Positions 44,387 to 54,326 are shown, counted from the stretch's first letter. The stretch: 64,000 nucleotides of DNA from Bacteroidales bacterium (GCA_017632935.1 JAGBQJ010000049.1:62001-126000); one strand, 5' to 3'. Notes: generated by a model not told the origin, from the letters alone. Translations and numbers: made by a program.

Positions 44387-45271
44387 ATGAATGATGGCTA
44401 TCAGCCTTTGGTGTCCGTTGCAGTCATTACATACAATTCGTCAAAGACGGTTGTAGAGACGTTGGACAGCATTTACAATCAGACGTATCCAAATTTGGAA
44501 CTGATTGTTAGTGATGATTGTTCATCTGATAACACCGTTGAGATATGCAGAGACTGGATTGAGGCGCATAAGGATAGGTTTGTAAGGACGGAATTGTTGA
44601 CCGTTGAGAAGAATACTGGAGTTTCGGCCAATATGAATAGGGGAGCGGATGCGTGTCAAGGTGAGTGGGTAAAAGATATTGCTGGGGATGATGTACTTCT
44701 GCCTGATTGTGTGGAAACGTATGTGGATTATGTGGGAGAGCATCAAGAGGCGGTATATGTGTTTGCCAATGTGAAACTTTTGGGTGGTGATGAGGAAACT
44801 AGAAGGTATGTTAGAAACTGTTATTCGGACATGGATTCCTTCTTTAATATGTCTATTGACGAACAATATGATTATCTCACATTGAATTGTAATCCTATAT
44901 ATGCGGCTACAACTTTTTATAATAGGGATAGAGTAATCTCGCTTGGTATTAGGAATGATGAGAGAATTCCACTTGAAGAAGATAGAGCGAAATGGATTAA
45001 TTGTCTCAAAGCAGGTGTTCGTTTCTGTTATATCAATAGGGCTACCGCATTGTATAGAATGAGTGATAGTTCTTTATGTAGGAATCCAGTTACACACTCA
45101 AAAGCAGTGGCTCAGGTGTATCTTTACTATTGTTTTCGAAATGATTATAAGAAGAGAGATAAAAAAAACGCAGTTTTACGGTGGATTAGGTCGCAAAGAA
45201 CTGTTCATGATAATGCTTTTGTGTGGCGAATAATATGTAAGTTATACAGGGTCGTTTTTAGAATAGAGTAA
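44387..45271 (+). CDS. Family 2 glycosyltransferase
   Basis: 294 aa, GT-A fold. VSVAVITYNSSKTVVETLDSI, LELIVSDDCSSDNTVEI (nucleotide binding) and VKDIAGDDVLLP (DxD-type) are seen, with an acidic EED later (IPLEEDRAKW). One base after the aminotransferase stop. Sugar unknown. Codon use is noticeably AT-rich from here on. Confidence 0.9.
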   Translation: MNDGYQPLVSVAVITYNSSKTVVETLDSIYNQTYPNLELIVSDDCSSDNTVEICRDWIEAHKDRFVRTELLTVEKNTGVSANMNRGADACQGEWVKDIAGDDVLLPDCVETYVDYVGEHQEAVYVFANVKLLGGDEETRRYVRNCYSDMDSFFNMSIDEQYDYLTLNCNPIYAATTFYNRDRVISLGIRNDERIPLEEDRAKWINCLKAGVRFCYINRATALYRMSDSSLCRNPVTHSKAVAQVYLYYCFRNDYKKRDKKNAVLRWIRSQRTVHDNAFVWRIICKLYRVVFRIE

Positions 45272-45295
45272 GTCGCTTTTATAAAACAAGGAGTT

Positions 45296-46018
45296 ATGAG
45301 AAAGAGTATTGCAGTGATTTTTGCCGGCGGTACGGGTAACAGAATGAATACCGTGTCGCGTCCAAAACAATTCTTGGAATTACAGGGAAAACCTATTATT
45401 ATATACACATTAGAGTTATTTGACAATCATCCGGAAATTGACGGGATTGTCGTTGCTTGTCTAGAGTCGTGGATTCCATTCCTTGAGAAACAAATTAAGA
45501 AGTTTGAAATCACGAAGGTAGTGGAGATTGTGCCAGGAGGCGAAACGAGTCAAGCCAGTATCTTCAATGGGTTGGTTGCGACAGAAAATAGATACGACAG
45601 CGACAGTATTGTGCTGATTCACGATGGTGTACGCCCATTGATTACGGAGCAGACCATTTCGGATAACATTAAAACCGCTAAAGAGTTCGGTAATTGCATC
45701 ACTTGTGTACCAGCCACTGAGACCTTCGTGGTAAGACAAAAGGATGGATCGTTGGACATCCCCAGCCGAAACGACTCGCTGATTGCACGTGCGCCTCAAA
45801 CCTTTGTGCTAACAGACATCCTTGCGGCCCACTGTCGGTCGCAATCGGAAGGGATAAGCGACTTTATCGATTCTTGCACCATGATGAGCTATTACGGGCA
45901 TGAAATGCACACCATCATTGGACCCATGGAAAACATAAAAATCACGACACCGTCTGATTTCTTCATTTTTCGTGCCATGGTCCAGGTCCATGAGAATCAA
46001 CAGATATTTGGCTTTTGA
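45296..46018 (+). CDS. CDP-alditol cytidylyltransferase (IspD/TarI/Abp1-like)
   Basis: 240 aa, IspD-like fold: IAVIFAGGTGNRM (CTP site), RPKQFLELQGKPIIIYTLEL, VLIHDGVRPLI, ARAPQTFVL and IKITTPSDFFIF. Because it lies next to an SDR gene and licD rather than MEP-pathway genes, it is more likely a ribitol- or arabinitol-phosphate cytidylyltransferase (as TarI, Bcs1 or pneumococcal Abp1/Mnp1) than housekeeping IspD. Followed at once by the SDR gene. Confidence 0.82.
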   Translation: MRKSIAVIFAGGTGNRMNTVSRPKQFLELQGKPIIIYTLELFDNHPEIDGIVVACLESWIPFLEKQIKKFEITKVVEIVPGGETSQASIFNGLVATENRYDSDSIVLIHDGVRPLITEQTISDNIKTAKEFGNCITCVPATETFVVRQKDGSLDIPSRNDSLIARAPQTFVLTDILAAHCRSQSEGISDFIDSCTMMSYYGHEMHTIIGPMENIKITTPSDFFIFRAMVQVHENQQIFGF

Positions 46019-46023
46019 AACCT

Positions 46024-47040
46024 ATGGTTAGTAAGATACAACAGGAAGATATACTGGAATTTGCTCGTACATTTGCATTGGCGGATGGGTTGACGAATGC
46101 CTCGTTTTTGATAACGGGTGCCACTGGATTGATAGGCTCTTCTCTTATTCGTTGTCTGTTGGCGTTGGATAAAAATATCCGCATTGTCGCCCCTATTCGG
46201 AACAAGGTAAAAGCTAAGGCTTTGTTCTATGAAATTGACAAGGTGGATTGGGTCGAGTGTGATTTGACATCATACGCCTTTAATCAGATTGGAGTTGTAG
46301 ATTTCATCATCCATTGCGCATCACCAACAAATGGAAAATTTATTGTAGAACATCCTGCTGAAACCTTTGAATTAGCCGTTGAATCCACGCGAAATCTGTT
46401 GCGGTATTCTCTAGGTCACTCAATCAAATCGTTCGTGTATGTTTCGTCTTTGGAAGCATATGGCGAAAATAGTGATGACAGGATAGTTGATGAGAATATG
46501 CAATTTTACATTGGTGCACAAAGTCCAAGAAGTGCTTACCCGTTGGGAAAAAGAGCCGCTGAGTATTTGTGCTCTTCCTATGCAATGGAATATTCGGTTC
46601 CAGCCAAATCGGTTCGTTTAACCCAGACCTTTGGTGCTGGAGTAAGCAAAGAGGACAATCGTGTTTACGCACAGTTTGCTCGTAGTGTGGTATCCGGTAC
46701 TGATTTAGTGTTGCATACACGGGGCGAATCGGCTAAACCCTATTGTTACTTGACGGATGCAGTGTCGGCCATATTGTATGTACTGCTTAAAGGTATAAAT
46801 GGAGCAGTGTATAATGTTGCAAATGAGTCTTCCTATATCAGCGTCAAGAATTTAGCTTGTTTTTTGAGGGATACATTCAATCCTCAGATTGAGGTTCGTG
46901 TTGAGTTGAATGATACCATGGGCTATGCTCCATTGACAAAGCTGAATTTATCAACAGAGAAGATGCGGTCTCTTGGCTGGCAGCCTTATTATGATTTGAA
47001 ACAGATGTTTGAACGACTAATTGCGTATTTGTCCGAATGA
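46024..47040 (+). CDS. NAD-dependent epimerase/reductase (extended SDR), alditol module
   Basis: 338 aa from ATG 46024 (TTG at 46015, overlapping the previous stop, is an alternative). Rossmann motif FLITGATGLIGSSLI, HCASPTN, catalytic SSLEAYGEN with YPLGKRAAEYL. In pneumococcal capsule loci an SDR (Abp2 or Mnp2) paired with an IspD-like enzyme reduces a keto-pentose or hexose phosphate to the alditol phosphate; a similar role is inferred here. It overlaps the licD gene by 4 bp. Confidence 0.78.
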   Translation: MVSKIQQEDILEFARTFALADGLTNASFLITGATGLIGSSLIRCLLALDKNIRIVAPIRNKVKAKALFYEIDKVDWVECDLTSYAFNQIGVVDFIIHCASPTNGKFIVEHPAETFELAVESTRNLLRYSLGHSIKSFVYVSSLEAYGENSDDRIVDENMQFYIGAQSPRSAYPLGKRAAEYLCSSYAMEYSVPAKSVRLTQTFGAGVSKEDNRVYAQFARSVVSGTDLVLHTRGESAKPYCYLTDAVSAILYVLLKGINGAVYNVANESSYISVKNLACFLRDTFNPQIEVRVELNDTMGYAPLTKLNLSTEKMRSLGWQPYYDLKQMFERLIAYLSE

Positions 47041-47957
47041 ACCATAACTTGCCTATAAAAATTGATTTGCCCGAGCATTTTTTGGACGAGGAAGTCCGGT
47101 GCGGATATACTGTGACCGAAAAACAGAAGAAGATTTGGGCTGTTGAGTTGGATTTGTTGGCTGAGTTCAAAAGGGTGTGCGACAAATATGACATGAAATG
47201 GTTCGTGGGTTATGGCTCGCTTTTGGGGATTGTTAGGCACAAGGGTTTTATCCCATGGGACAACGATATCGACGTCGCCATCACGAGGCAGTCGTTTAAC
47301 AAGTTGTGTGAAGTGGCTTCCAAAGAGTTTCAAGAGCCTTATTTCTTCCAGACTCCTGTGACGGAAAAAGGACGTTATTTCAGGACTGTTTGTAAGTTTT
47401 GCAATAGTTTGACAACAGGGGCGTCTGAGATGGAATGGCTGCAAGGCATCAATTGTGGTTTGTTCTTGGATGTTTTCATTTTGGATGAAATTCCTGATGA
47501 CGACAAAGAGGTGGAAAAAATGTTTAAAAAGGTTCATTATTATAATCATTTTGCCAGGTTTTTTTCCCCCTATCCTCGCCGTGACAATTTAAAAAAGAAA
47601 GTGAAGAATGCGGTTTGGACTTTTTTGTGGAAAACTAAATATCACAGCTGTGGCGGAGATGTTCTATTTAAAGAATTGAGTAACTATTTGTCTCAATTTG
47701 CTGGCGAAAACTCGCATCGCTGGATGGCTTTGGAGGTGACACCAGCCCGGAGTTTGCATCTTGACAAATCCATGTGGGCGGAAACGCTTGTGGGAGACTT
47801 GGAATTCATGAAAGTTCCTATCCCTAATGGATATGATTGGATTTTGACGGACCACTATGGTGATTATATGAAGTTGCCGCCGTTGGAATTGCGTGTTAAC
47901 CATGAGTATTTGGCGTTGGAACCCGAGGTGCCTTATTATAAGTATTTTGTCAAGTGA
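47037..47957 (+). CDS. LicD-family phosphotransferase
   Basis: 306 aa. KWFVGYGSLLGIVRHKGFIPWDNDIDV is the hallmark nucleotidyl-transferase-fold motif of LicD proteins (two Asp for metal), broken by conserved Gly. LicD proteins transfer phosphocholine or phospho-alditol groups to glycans. With the CDP-alditol genes upstream, the likely activity is adding a phosphoalditol side group to the repeat unit. Confidence 0.87.
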   Translation: MNHNLPIKIDLPEHFLDEEVRCGYTVTEKQKKIWAVELDLLAEFKRVCDKYDMKWFVGYGSLLGIVRHKGFIPWDNDIDVAITRQSFNKLCEVASKEFQEPYFFQTPVTEKGRYFRTVCKFCNSLTTGASEMEWLQGINCGLFLDVFILDEIPDDDKEVEKMFKKVHYYNHFARFFSPYPRRDNLKKKVKNAVWTFLWKTKYHSCGGDVLFKELSNYLSQFAGENSHRWMALEVTPARSLHLDKSMWAETLVGDLEFMKVPIPNGYDWILTDHYGDYMKLPPLELRVNHEYLALEPEVPYYKYFVK

Positions 47958-47996
47958 GTTGATGCGGTTTGTGTAACAATATATAAATAATTAAGG

Positions 47997-49019
47997 TTGA
48001 AAACACGAGAGCCTGAATATGATGTAATGAAGGGTATCGGCATTATTCTGATGTTGATAGGACATATACCCCCAGGATATCGAGTATATCATTTTATTTA
48101 TTCTTTTCACATGCCTCTGTTTTTTATCGTTGCAGGAAGGTTTGCAAGCATCCTTCAGTCTGATGAAGAATGGAAGCGTGTGCTGAAGAAGGATTTTCAA
48201 CGATTGGTTATTCCTGTTATCGTCACTATGTTGTTTGTGATTCTGTTATCGCCTTTACATTATATTACTGATAAGAATTTTCATCATGTTGTTCAAGAGG
48301 CTCTTTCCCTGCTTTGGGCGGGTGATTCAATGCCAACGAGATGGGGGGACATCAATAGTCCTATGTGGTTTTTGTTGTCATTGTTTTGGGTTAGGACTAT
48401 TTTCCGCTTTGTGGAACGTTATGGATGGAGACAATCTAAAAGGCATGATGAAATTGTGTTGGTAATTTGTGCATTACTTTCTGTCGCTGCTGTATTATTG
48501 AATAGACATGTAGGTTTCCCTGTTCCATGGGGTATACTGAGGGGCATGTCTGCATTATTGTTTTATTCAATAGGTTGGTATATTAAAAGGCATGGATTAC
48601 CTTTATTCTTGTCTCTTGGATTTGTTGTTGTATGGATACTGGCGCTTAAATATGGTGGAATAGACATGTATGAGTATAAATACAATTGTTTCCCGCTGGA
48701 TATACTTGGGGCTGTTGGTGCGACATGGTTGGTGTATTTGCTGAGCAAAGGAGTTTGCAAAATTACTCCAAAGGGGAGCTTGTTGTTGCAGTGGTTTGGA
48801 GTGAATTCATTGCTTATTTTTTGTATACATTGTTTGGATAGAAGAACTTATTTGGTGAGGGCGATAAAGGGCGTTGTAGAAAGGGCTTTCAATGTCGAAA
48901 TATTCGGGGATGCAAGTGTGTTATTCCATTATGGGATTGAGATTGTGTTAGTTGTGATTGTCACGTTTGTTCCTTTTTTTAAAAAGGTTTACGGTGCAAA
49001 ACGATTAATTGAAATATGA
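47997..49019 (+). CDS. Acyltransferase 3 family membrane protein
   Basis: 340 aa with about ten transmembrane helices. Opening text REPEYDVMKGIGIILMLIGH and SFHMPLFFIVAGRFA are typical of OafA/acyltransferase-3 enzymes that O-acetylate surface glycans. The start is a TTG preceded by AAGG; the first downstream ATG would cut the conserved opening. Overlaps the next gene by 4 bp. Confidence 0.84.
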   Translation: MKTREPEYDVMKGIGIILMLIGHIPPGYRVYHFIYSFHMPLFFIVAGRFASILQSDEEWKRVLKKDFQRLVIPVIVTMLFVILLSPLHYITDKNFHHVVQEALSLLWAGDSMPTRWGDINSPMWFLLSLFWVRTIFRFVERYGWRQSKRHDEIVLVICALLSVAAVLLNRHVGFPVPWGILRGMSALLFYSIGWYIKRHGLPLFLSLGFVVVWILALKYGGIDMYEYKYNCFPLDILGAVGATWLVYLLSKGVCKITPKGSLLLQWFGVNSLLIFCIHCLDRRTYLVRAIKGVVERAFNVEIFGDASVLFHYGIEIVLVVIVTFVPFFKKVYGAKRLIEI

Positions 49020-50011
49020 TTGAATCAAGACCAATTCATATCGTCATGACCCCGGTCCGAAATGAGGCCTGGGTGCTTGGGGCTTTCTTGGAAGCCACTT
49101 CTCTATGGGCTGATTATATCATCATAGTTGACCAAATGTCGACGGATGGTAGCCGTGAGATTGCCAAGTCGTATGATAAGGTGATTCTTATTGACAACAA
49201 GAATCCTGAATTCAACGAGGCGGAGCGGCAAGCCATGCTGGTGGCCAAGGCACGCGAGGTGGCTGCTGGGCGCGACACCTTGCTCTGGGGCTTGGATGCC
49301 GATGAGGTGTTGGCAGCCAATGCTTTTGAGACAAATGACTGGATGCATATTTTGAATTCTGTGCCTGGCGATGTGTTTTGGTTCAAATGGGCAGAAATAT
49401 GTCCTAACCAAGAGGAATACTGGTTGTCGCCTACCACATACTATCCTTGGCTTTTTCATGACGATGGTAAGGAACCCCATGGTAACTATGTGCGCAATAT
49501 GCACTCTATGCGCATCCCTTATCCGATAAAAGAGAAGCAAATGTATTATGTAGATGATTTTAGAGTGTTGCATTTGGCTTATTTGAATCGTCATAGGGTT
49601 GATTCTAAACGTCGTTTTTATCAGTTTGTGGATTGGGAGATGAATGGCCGATCGCCCCTTGCACTGAGTAGGAGTTACACGATGCTGAAAAACGACGAAC
49701 AAGTGCTGCCTTTGCCAAATGAATTCCTATATCATAAAGAGCAGTATGGCTTCGATTTGTTGTCAATGGTAGACACGGAAGTCGCCAAGTGCTATATGGA
49801 TGAGTATGTTGTGGAACGTTTCTCTCGTCATGCAATGAGTGAATTGCGCAAACTCGACATTTGGGATGAAGCGTTTCGTGACGCCTATGGTTTGGAAGAT
49901 CCGCAGAGGATGGTTGACAAGTGGATTCATTCGTATTTGCGGAAGACTGTAACGAAAAGAAACAATACAGCGATTCGTTTTTTGGACAAAATAATAAAGA
50001 AACTATATTGA
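49016..50011 (+). CDS. Glycosyltransferase-like protein (GT2-type)
   Basis: 331 aa. HIVMTPVRNEAWVLGAFLEA and DYIIIVDQMSTDGSREIA are the GT-A start and nucleotide motif, and LLWGLDADEVL supplies a DxD. The C-terminal part is helical. Less typical than the other GT2 genes. Product unknown. Just before wzt (10 bp). Confidence 0.78.
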   Translation: MIESRPIHIVMTPVRNEAWVLGAFLEATSLWADYIIIVDQMSTDGSREIAKSYDKVILIDNKNPEFNEAERQAMLVAKAREVAAGRDTLLWGLDADEVLAANAFETNDWMHILNSVPGDVFWFKWAEICPNQEEYWLSPTTYYPWLFHDDGKEPHGNYVRNMHSMRIPYPIKEKQMYYVDDFRVLHLAYLNRHRVDSKRRFYQFVDWEMNGRSPLALSRSYTMLKNDEQVLPLPNEFLYHKEQYGFDLLSMVDTEVAKCYMDEYVVERFSRHAMSELRKLDIWDEAFRDAYGLEDPQRMVDKWIHSYLRKTVTKRNNTAIRFLDKIIKKLY

Positions 50012-50021
50012 TTAGGTTATT

Positions 50022-51299
50022 ATGCCGACAGCAATAGAATTCAATAATGTTAGCAAGTTATACCGCTTGGGACTTGTGTCTAGCGGCACGTTGAGCAACG
50101 ACCTGAAAAGGTGGTGGCAGATGAACATCTTGGGCAAGGAAGACCCTTTCATGAAAGTGGGCTCTGTGAACGACCGTTCTAAGGCCGCCGATAGTGAATA
50201 CGTGTGGGCCTTGAAGGATATTGATTTTAAGGTGGAGCAAGGCGACGTGGTGGGCATTATTGGCAAAAATGGTGCAGGAAAGAGCACCTTGTTGAAACTG
50301 CTTTCGAAGGTGACAGGTCCTACAACAGGGAGCATCAGGGCTAAGGGACGAATCGCCAGCCTGCTTGAAGTGGGTACGGGGTTTCACGGAGAACTAACTG
50401 GGCGCGAAAACATTTATATGAACGGTGCTATTCTTGGTATGAGTAAGCAAGAAATCAATAGCAAAATCGATGAGATTGTGGCATTCTCGGGTTGCGAACG
50501 TTATATTGATACGCCAGTGAAACGTTATAGTTCGGGTATGACAGTGCGTCTTGGCTTTGCTGTTGCCGCTCATCTAGACCCAGAGATTCTTGTGGTGGAC
50601 GAAGTACTAGCAGTGGGCGATGCCGAGTTTCAGAAGAAGGCTATAGGAAAAATGCAGGACGTAAGTAAGGGAGAAGGTAGAACCGTGCTGTTTGTGAGCC
50701 ATAATATGGCGAGTATTAGAAGGTTGTGCAAAACATGTGTGCTTTTGTCTAATGGAATTGTTGAAGATAAAGGAAATACAGACGACATCATAGAATTGTA
50801 CCTAAAAAAAGATTACAATCAAGTATCGCTTCGTGTTAGAGATAGAAAGGATCGGGTTGGTGATGGAAAATTTGTGATTGATGAGATAACCGTAAATGGT
50901 ATTGCTGATAATATAACAGTACATGATGACAATACGCCATATAATATTGGCATCAAATTGAGGTGTAATGAGGTTGTCAATCAACCTCGGATATGTGTAA
51001 GTATCAATTCTGCAACGCAAATGCACATCTTTTTCTTTGATTCACAAACCGTAGAAAACGTTCCAAGTGTGTTTGACAAGGAATATGTTAATCTATCCAT
51101 ACAACTCCCAGATTGTGTTTCATTGCACAGCGGTAGTTATTATATAAACGTTGCATGCTATTCGATGAACCAAATGTGTGATTATATTCAGCAGGCAGTT
51201 ACTTTTAATGTAATGCCAGGGAATTTTTATTATATGGGCCGACAACCAGGAGGCTCTGAAATGAAAGTAATGATAAAAGAAAACTGGAGGTTTGAATGA
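50022..51299 (+). CDS. wzt: Polysaccharide ABC exporter ATPase with C-terminal domain (Wzt-like)
   Basis: 425 aa. ABC ATPase with Walker A at 81-89 (GKNGAGKST), signature YSSGM (169-173) and Walker B ILVVDE (189-194). After about residue 250 comes a beta-rich domain (SIQLPDCVSLHSGSYYINVA), like the carbohydrate-binding domain of Wzt from E. coli O8/O9a that recognises the chain end. The next gene, overlapping by 4 bp, is a kinase-methyltransferase. Partner permease is wzm at 40180. Confidence 0.92.
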   Translation: MPTAIEFNNVSKLYRLGLVSSGTLSNDLKRWWQMNILGKEDPFMKVGSVNDRSKAADSEYVWALKDIDFKVEQGDVVGIIGKNGAGKSTLLKLLSKVTGPTTGSIRAKGRIASLLEVGTGFHGELTGRENIYMNGAILGMSKQEINSKIDEIVAFSGCERYIDTPVKRYSSGMTVRLGFAVAAHLDPEILVVDEVLAVGDAEFQKKAIGKMQDVSKGEGRTVLFVSHNMASIRRLCKTCVLLSNGIVEDKGNTDDIIELYLKKDYNQVSLRVRDRKDRVGDGKFVIDEITVNGIADNITVHDDNTPYNIGIKLRCNEVVNQPRICVSINSATQMHIFFFDSQTVENVPSVFDKEYVNLSIQLPDCVSLHSGSYYINVACYSMNQMCDYIQQAVTFNVMPGNFYYMGRQPGGSEMKVMIKENWRFE

Positions 51300-52699
51300 A
51301 AAAAATAAGTATTTCTGATATAAGTTTTGTGGAGAACTCACTGATTGATCCTGTAGGCCGTGTGTTTTTTTATAACGAGAATTACTATAGGATAATTTAT
51401 GGGCAGAGCGAGAAGGAAATTGTCGAATTGCTTGATTCGCAATTGTTTGAAGAACTTATTAAGGGCCATTATATTCCCGAAACAACTATTGCAGACGATA
51501 TTGAAGTGGAAGGGGTCCCTCTTGTACTTAAGCATGAGAGATGTTATAATTCTATGTCGTATGAGTGGTCTTTCGAAATGCTTCGGGACGCGGCCGTCCA
51601 TATTCTTAAGTTAAATGAATTGTGCAACAAATATGGATACTGGTTGAAAGATGGACACCCCATGAATATTACGTTTCATAATGGTAAACCAGTTTTCCTT
51701 GATTTTGGTAGTATTGTCAAGAGAAAGGATCAAACCAGATGGGTGGCAGAAGAAGAATTCTTGCAGAGATTTTACTTGCCGTTGATGCTTTGGTCAAAAG
51801 GAGAATTCTTTTTATTTCGGACCATTGTGGAGTCAAATGTTGCCACATGGAGACTTCAACCAAGTGTTTCGTTTGACAATAGTCAACTTGCTAGAATATA
51901 CCTTGGAGAACGAGTATGTTACAAACTAAGGAGGCGTATGAAGGTGTATACTACAAAGAAGGAGGTCGTAGTGTCTTTTGTGAATTTTTTGAATAAAGTT
52001 ATTGGTAGAGTTTACAAAAGGAAAAACCATAATTATAGATTTGTTTATGTTGATGAAAAATGGATGTATATTAGGCCGAGTGTTGAAAAGGTATTATCGC
52101 TGAGGAACAATACAGGGGAAAGTGATTGGATGAATTATTATCAAGAAGATACAATAATAAAAAGATTTCCAAGAATTATAGAACTATTAAAGAAGTATTG
52201 TTCTGATGCAACTACAGCAACTGATTTGGCTGGCAACAGAGGACTGTTTGCGGAAATGTTGCTCGTTGAGGGCATTGCCCAGCATGTATTTGTGTTAGAT
52301 AGGGATGCAAATGCAGTAGATGGAGCATACCAAAGAGCGAAGACGAGAGGGCTTTGCTATGATGCGGTTTGGACAAACATGATGTGCCCTGTGGATGAAT
52401 CGTCTTCAAGTAAAAGGTTTATGTCAGATATTGCAATCGCATTAGCATTAACACATCATCTTGTATTGACTCAGGGGTATGATATCTCTCTGGTTTTAGA
52501 AAGATTGTCAGCATATAGTAATAAATATGTAGTTGTAGAGTTTATGCCATTGGGTTTATGGGATGGAACGAAAGAACCTTCAGTGCCTTCATGGTACACA
52601 GAAGAGTGGTTTTTGTCTCATTTTTCAGAACGCTTTACCCTACTCCATAAAGAACAGTTGGAGGAGAATAGGATAGTTTTTATTGGAGTAAAACGATAG
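51296..52699 (+). CDS. Kinase-like/SAM-methyltransferase fusion, candidate chain-terminating enzyme
   Basis: 467 aa. The N-terminal half has a kinase-like catalytic loop: D119-GHPMN (HxD-like with Asn124) and a metal site LDFG (Asp136), as in aminoglycoside-phosphotransferase-type kinases. The C-terminal half from about 290 has a Rossmann methyltransferase core: DLAGNRG (310-316) and acidic VLDRD (335). It overlaps the wzt-like gene. In E. coli O9a the kinase-methyltransferase WbdD ends chains and its product is bound by the Wzt C-terminal domain; here domain order is reversed. Related NoeA-type annotations exist for this architecture. Activity is inferred. Confidence 0.7.
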   Translation: MKKISISDISFVENSLIDPVGRVFFYNENYYRIIYGQSEKEIVELLDSQLFEELIKGHYIPETTIADDIEVEGVPLVLKHERCYNSMSYEWSFEMLRDAAVHILKLNELCNKYGYWLKDGHPMNITFHNGKPVFLDFGSIVKRKDQTRWVAEEEFLQRFYLPLMLWSKGEFFLFRTIVESNVATWRLQPSVSFDNSQLARIYLGERVCYKLRRRMKVYTTKKEVVVSFVNFLNKVIGRVYKRKNHNYRFVYVDEKWMYIRPSVEKVLSLRNNTGESDWMNYYQEDTIIKRFPRIIELLKKYCSDATTATDLAGNRGLFAEMLLVEGIAQHVFVLDRDANAVDGAYQRAKTRGLCYDAVWTNMMCPVDESSSSKRFMSDIAIALALTHHLVLTQGYDISLVLERLSAYSNKYVVVEFMPLGLWDGTKEPSVPSWYTEEWFLSHFSERFTLLHKEQLEENRIVFIGVKR

Positions 52700-52710
52700 A
52701 CAAGAGGATT

Positions 52711-53370
52711 ATGGTTAAAAGCTTTTTTTTCAAGTTTTTTCGTAAGATAATTCGTCGTAGTTGCCCTGAAATTGAGGTGCTGTTTCAGAACCATGAATGG
52801 GGCTTTATAGATGATTACCATAGTTCTGTTGCTTTGGGAAAAAACGTGAAAGTCTATTCTCCATCACACATTTCCAAATCAAGCATCGGAGATTATACCT
52901 ATATTGCGATGAACTCATACATTTCGGGATCAGCTATTGGCAGGTTTTGTTCCATCGGTCCTAATCTGGTCTGCGGATGGGGCATCCATCCCACCAATGG
53001 AATCAGCACAGCCCCGATGTTTTACTCCACCATGAAGCAGAATGGGATGACGCTTTCAATGGTGGATAAGATTGAGGAAAGAAAACCTATTATAATAGGG
53101 AATGATGTCTTTATCGGTGCAAATGTGACGGTTCTTGATGGTGTTACGATTGGTGATGGTGCGGTGATAGGTGCTGGATCTGTAGTTTCGAAAGACATTC
53201 CCCCGTTTGCGGTAGCTGTCGGCTGTCCGATTGAGATTGTCAGGTACAGATTTGATTCTGACAAGATTGAAAAGTTACAAAGAATAAAATGGTGGGAATT
53301 TGATGATGAAAAACTAAAAGAAGTGGAGCAATACTTTTTCGATTTGGATGGTTTTATTAACCAACAATAG
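52711..53370 (+). CDS. Hexapeptide acyltransferase (CatB/Vat-like)
   Basis: 219 aa. Beta-helix repeats ([19 protein letters not shown]), [21 protein letters not shown] (active-site His) and [28 protein letters not shown], plus a C-terminal helix ([17 protein letters not shown]). Probably O- or N-acetylates a glycan. 11 bp after the kinase-methyltransferase gene. Confidence 0.87.
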   Translation: MVKSFFFKFFRKIIRRSCPEIEVLFQNHEWGFIDDYHSSVALGKNVKVYSPSHISKSSIGDYTYIAMNSYISGSAIGRFCSIGPNLVCGWGIHPTNGISTAPMFYSTMKQNGMTLSMVDKIEERKPIIIGNDVFIGANVTVLDGVTIGDGAVIGAGSVVSKDIPPFAVAVGCPIEIVRYRFDSDKIEKLQRIKWWEFDDEKLKEVEQYFFDLDGFINQQ

Positions 53371-53417
53371 TATTGCTATTACATTGCCCCCACCAACTAT
53401 AGTATAGTCAAACCATC

Positions 53418-53516
53418 ATGGAAATCTACATCAATAAAGGCAACAGCGGCTTCATGATGAGCCGCAATAGCGAGTGTTTTGACAAGTCGGAATCCTTCTT
53501 ATTATCTCGAATTTGA
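53418..53516 (+). pseudogene. 5' remnant of an AAA-ATPase-like/PD-(D/E)XK (DUF1703-type) gene
   Basis: A 32-codon frame beginning MEIYINKGNSGFMMSRNSE and continuing CFDKSESF. This resembles the N terminus of the AAA-ATPase_like family common in Bacteroidales, which opens with a NKGN-x-GF ... YVDKSGLI pattern; the frame ends directly after DKSES. The rest of the gene, which would have several hundred codons, is absent, replaced by the GT2 gene at 53527. A truncated cassette or recombination scar. Confidence 0.55.
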
Positions 53517-53526
53517 AAACAAAGCG

Positions 53527-54303
53527 ATGAAACTGTCCATTATCATACCGACCTTTAATAGTTCAAAAGTTCTTGGAAGAGCCATGGACAGCATTGAGTG
53601 CCAGACTTTTGCTGACTGGGAAGTTCTGATTATGGATGGCGTTTCTGCCGATGACACCATCAAAATAGCACAGTCATATAACGATAATCGTGTTCGAGTT
53701 TATTCTGAACCTGATAAGGGGATCTATGATGCGATGAATAAAGGTATTGATAAGGCTAATGGTGAGTGGCTTTACTTCATGGGAAGTGACGACTATTTGT
53801 ATAATTCACAATCTCTGGAAAAAATATTTATAAATAGTGTTGATGGATACGATGTTGTATACGGTACCGTATATGCTCCTCATTGGGAAGACAGGTATAA
53901 AGGCGAGTGGAAGATAGAGAATTATATGGACAACCGTTGCCATCAAGCTATTTTCTATAAGCGGTCGTTTTTTGGTAAAAAGGTACGATACGATACACGC
54001 TTTAAAGTGTGTGCAGATAGTGCAATCAATTTGAGGTGGTTCTTGTCCCCTAAGTTTTCAAGCCATTATTATCCGGTTGTTGTCGCCAACTATTCCGATG
54101 GAGGGTATAGCAGTCATACAATAGATAACGAATTTAACAAAGCTCAAGCTGGATTAATACTTAAATATGGGCACTCGGTTTTGCCTATTGATGAAAAGAA
54201 AAAGATGGCATGGTGGTATATGAGCGCAAATCCGGAGAAAAAAATAAACAATCTGGTACTAAGAATATATGTTGTATATCTTCGTTTAATTGCGAAATTA
54301 TAA
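53527..54303 (+). CDS. Family 2 glycosyltransferase
   Basis: 258 aa from ATG 53527, chosen because MKLSIIIPTFNSSKVL is the canonical start; an upstream in-frame ATG at 53479 lies inside the remnant. WEVLIMDGVSADDTIKIA and YFMGSDDYLYN (DxD-type) are visible. Followed by a related GT2 gene. Confidence 0.88.
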   Translation: MKLSIIIPTFNSSKVLGRAMDSIECQTFADWEVLIMDGVSADDTIKIAQSYNDNRVRVYSEPDKGIYDAMNKGIDKANGEWLYFMGSDDYLYNSQSLEKIFINSVDGYDVVYGTVYAPHWEDRYKGEWKIENYMDNRCHQAIFYKRSFFGKKVRYDTRFKVCADSAINLRWFLSPKFSSHYYPVVVANYSDGGYSSHTIDNEFNKAQAGLILKYGHSVLPIDEKKKMAWWYMSANPEKKINNLVLRIYVVYLRLIAKL

Positions 54304-54326
54304 CTCATCAAGATACATATGCAAAA

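Noticed and set aside
45296-46018. Housekeeping IspD assignment
   Set aside because: Context with an SDR and licD favours a CDP-alditol enzyme; left open and stated in the findings.
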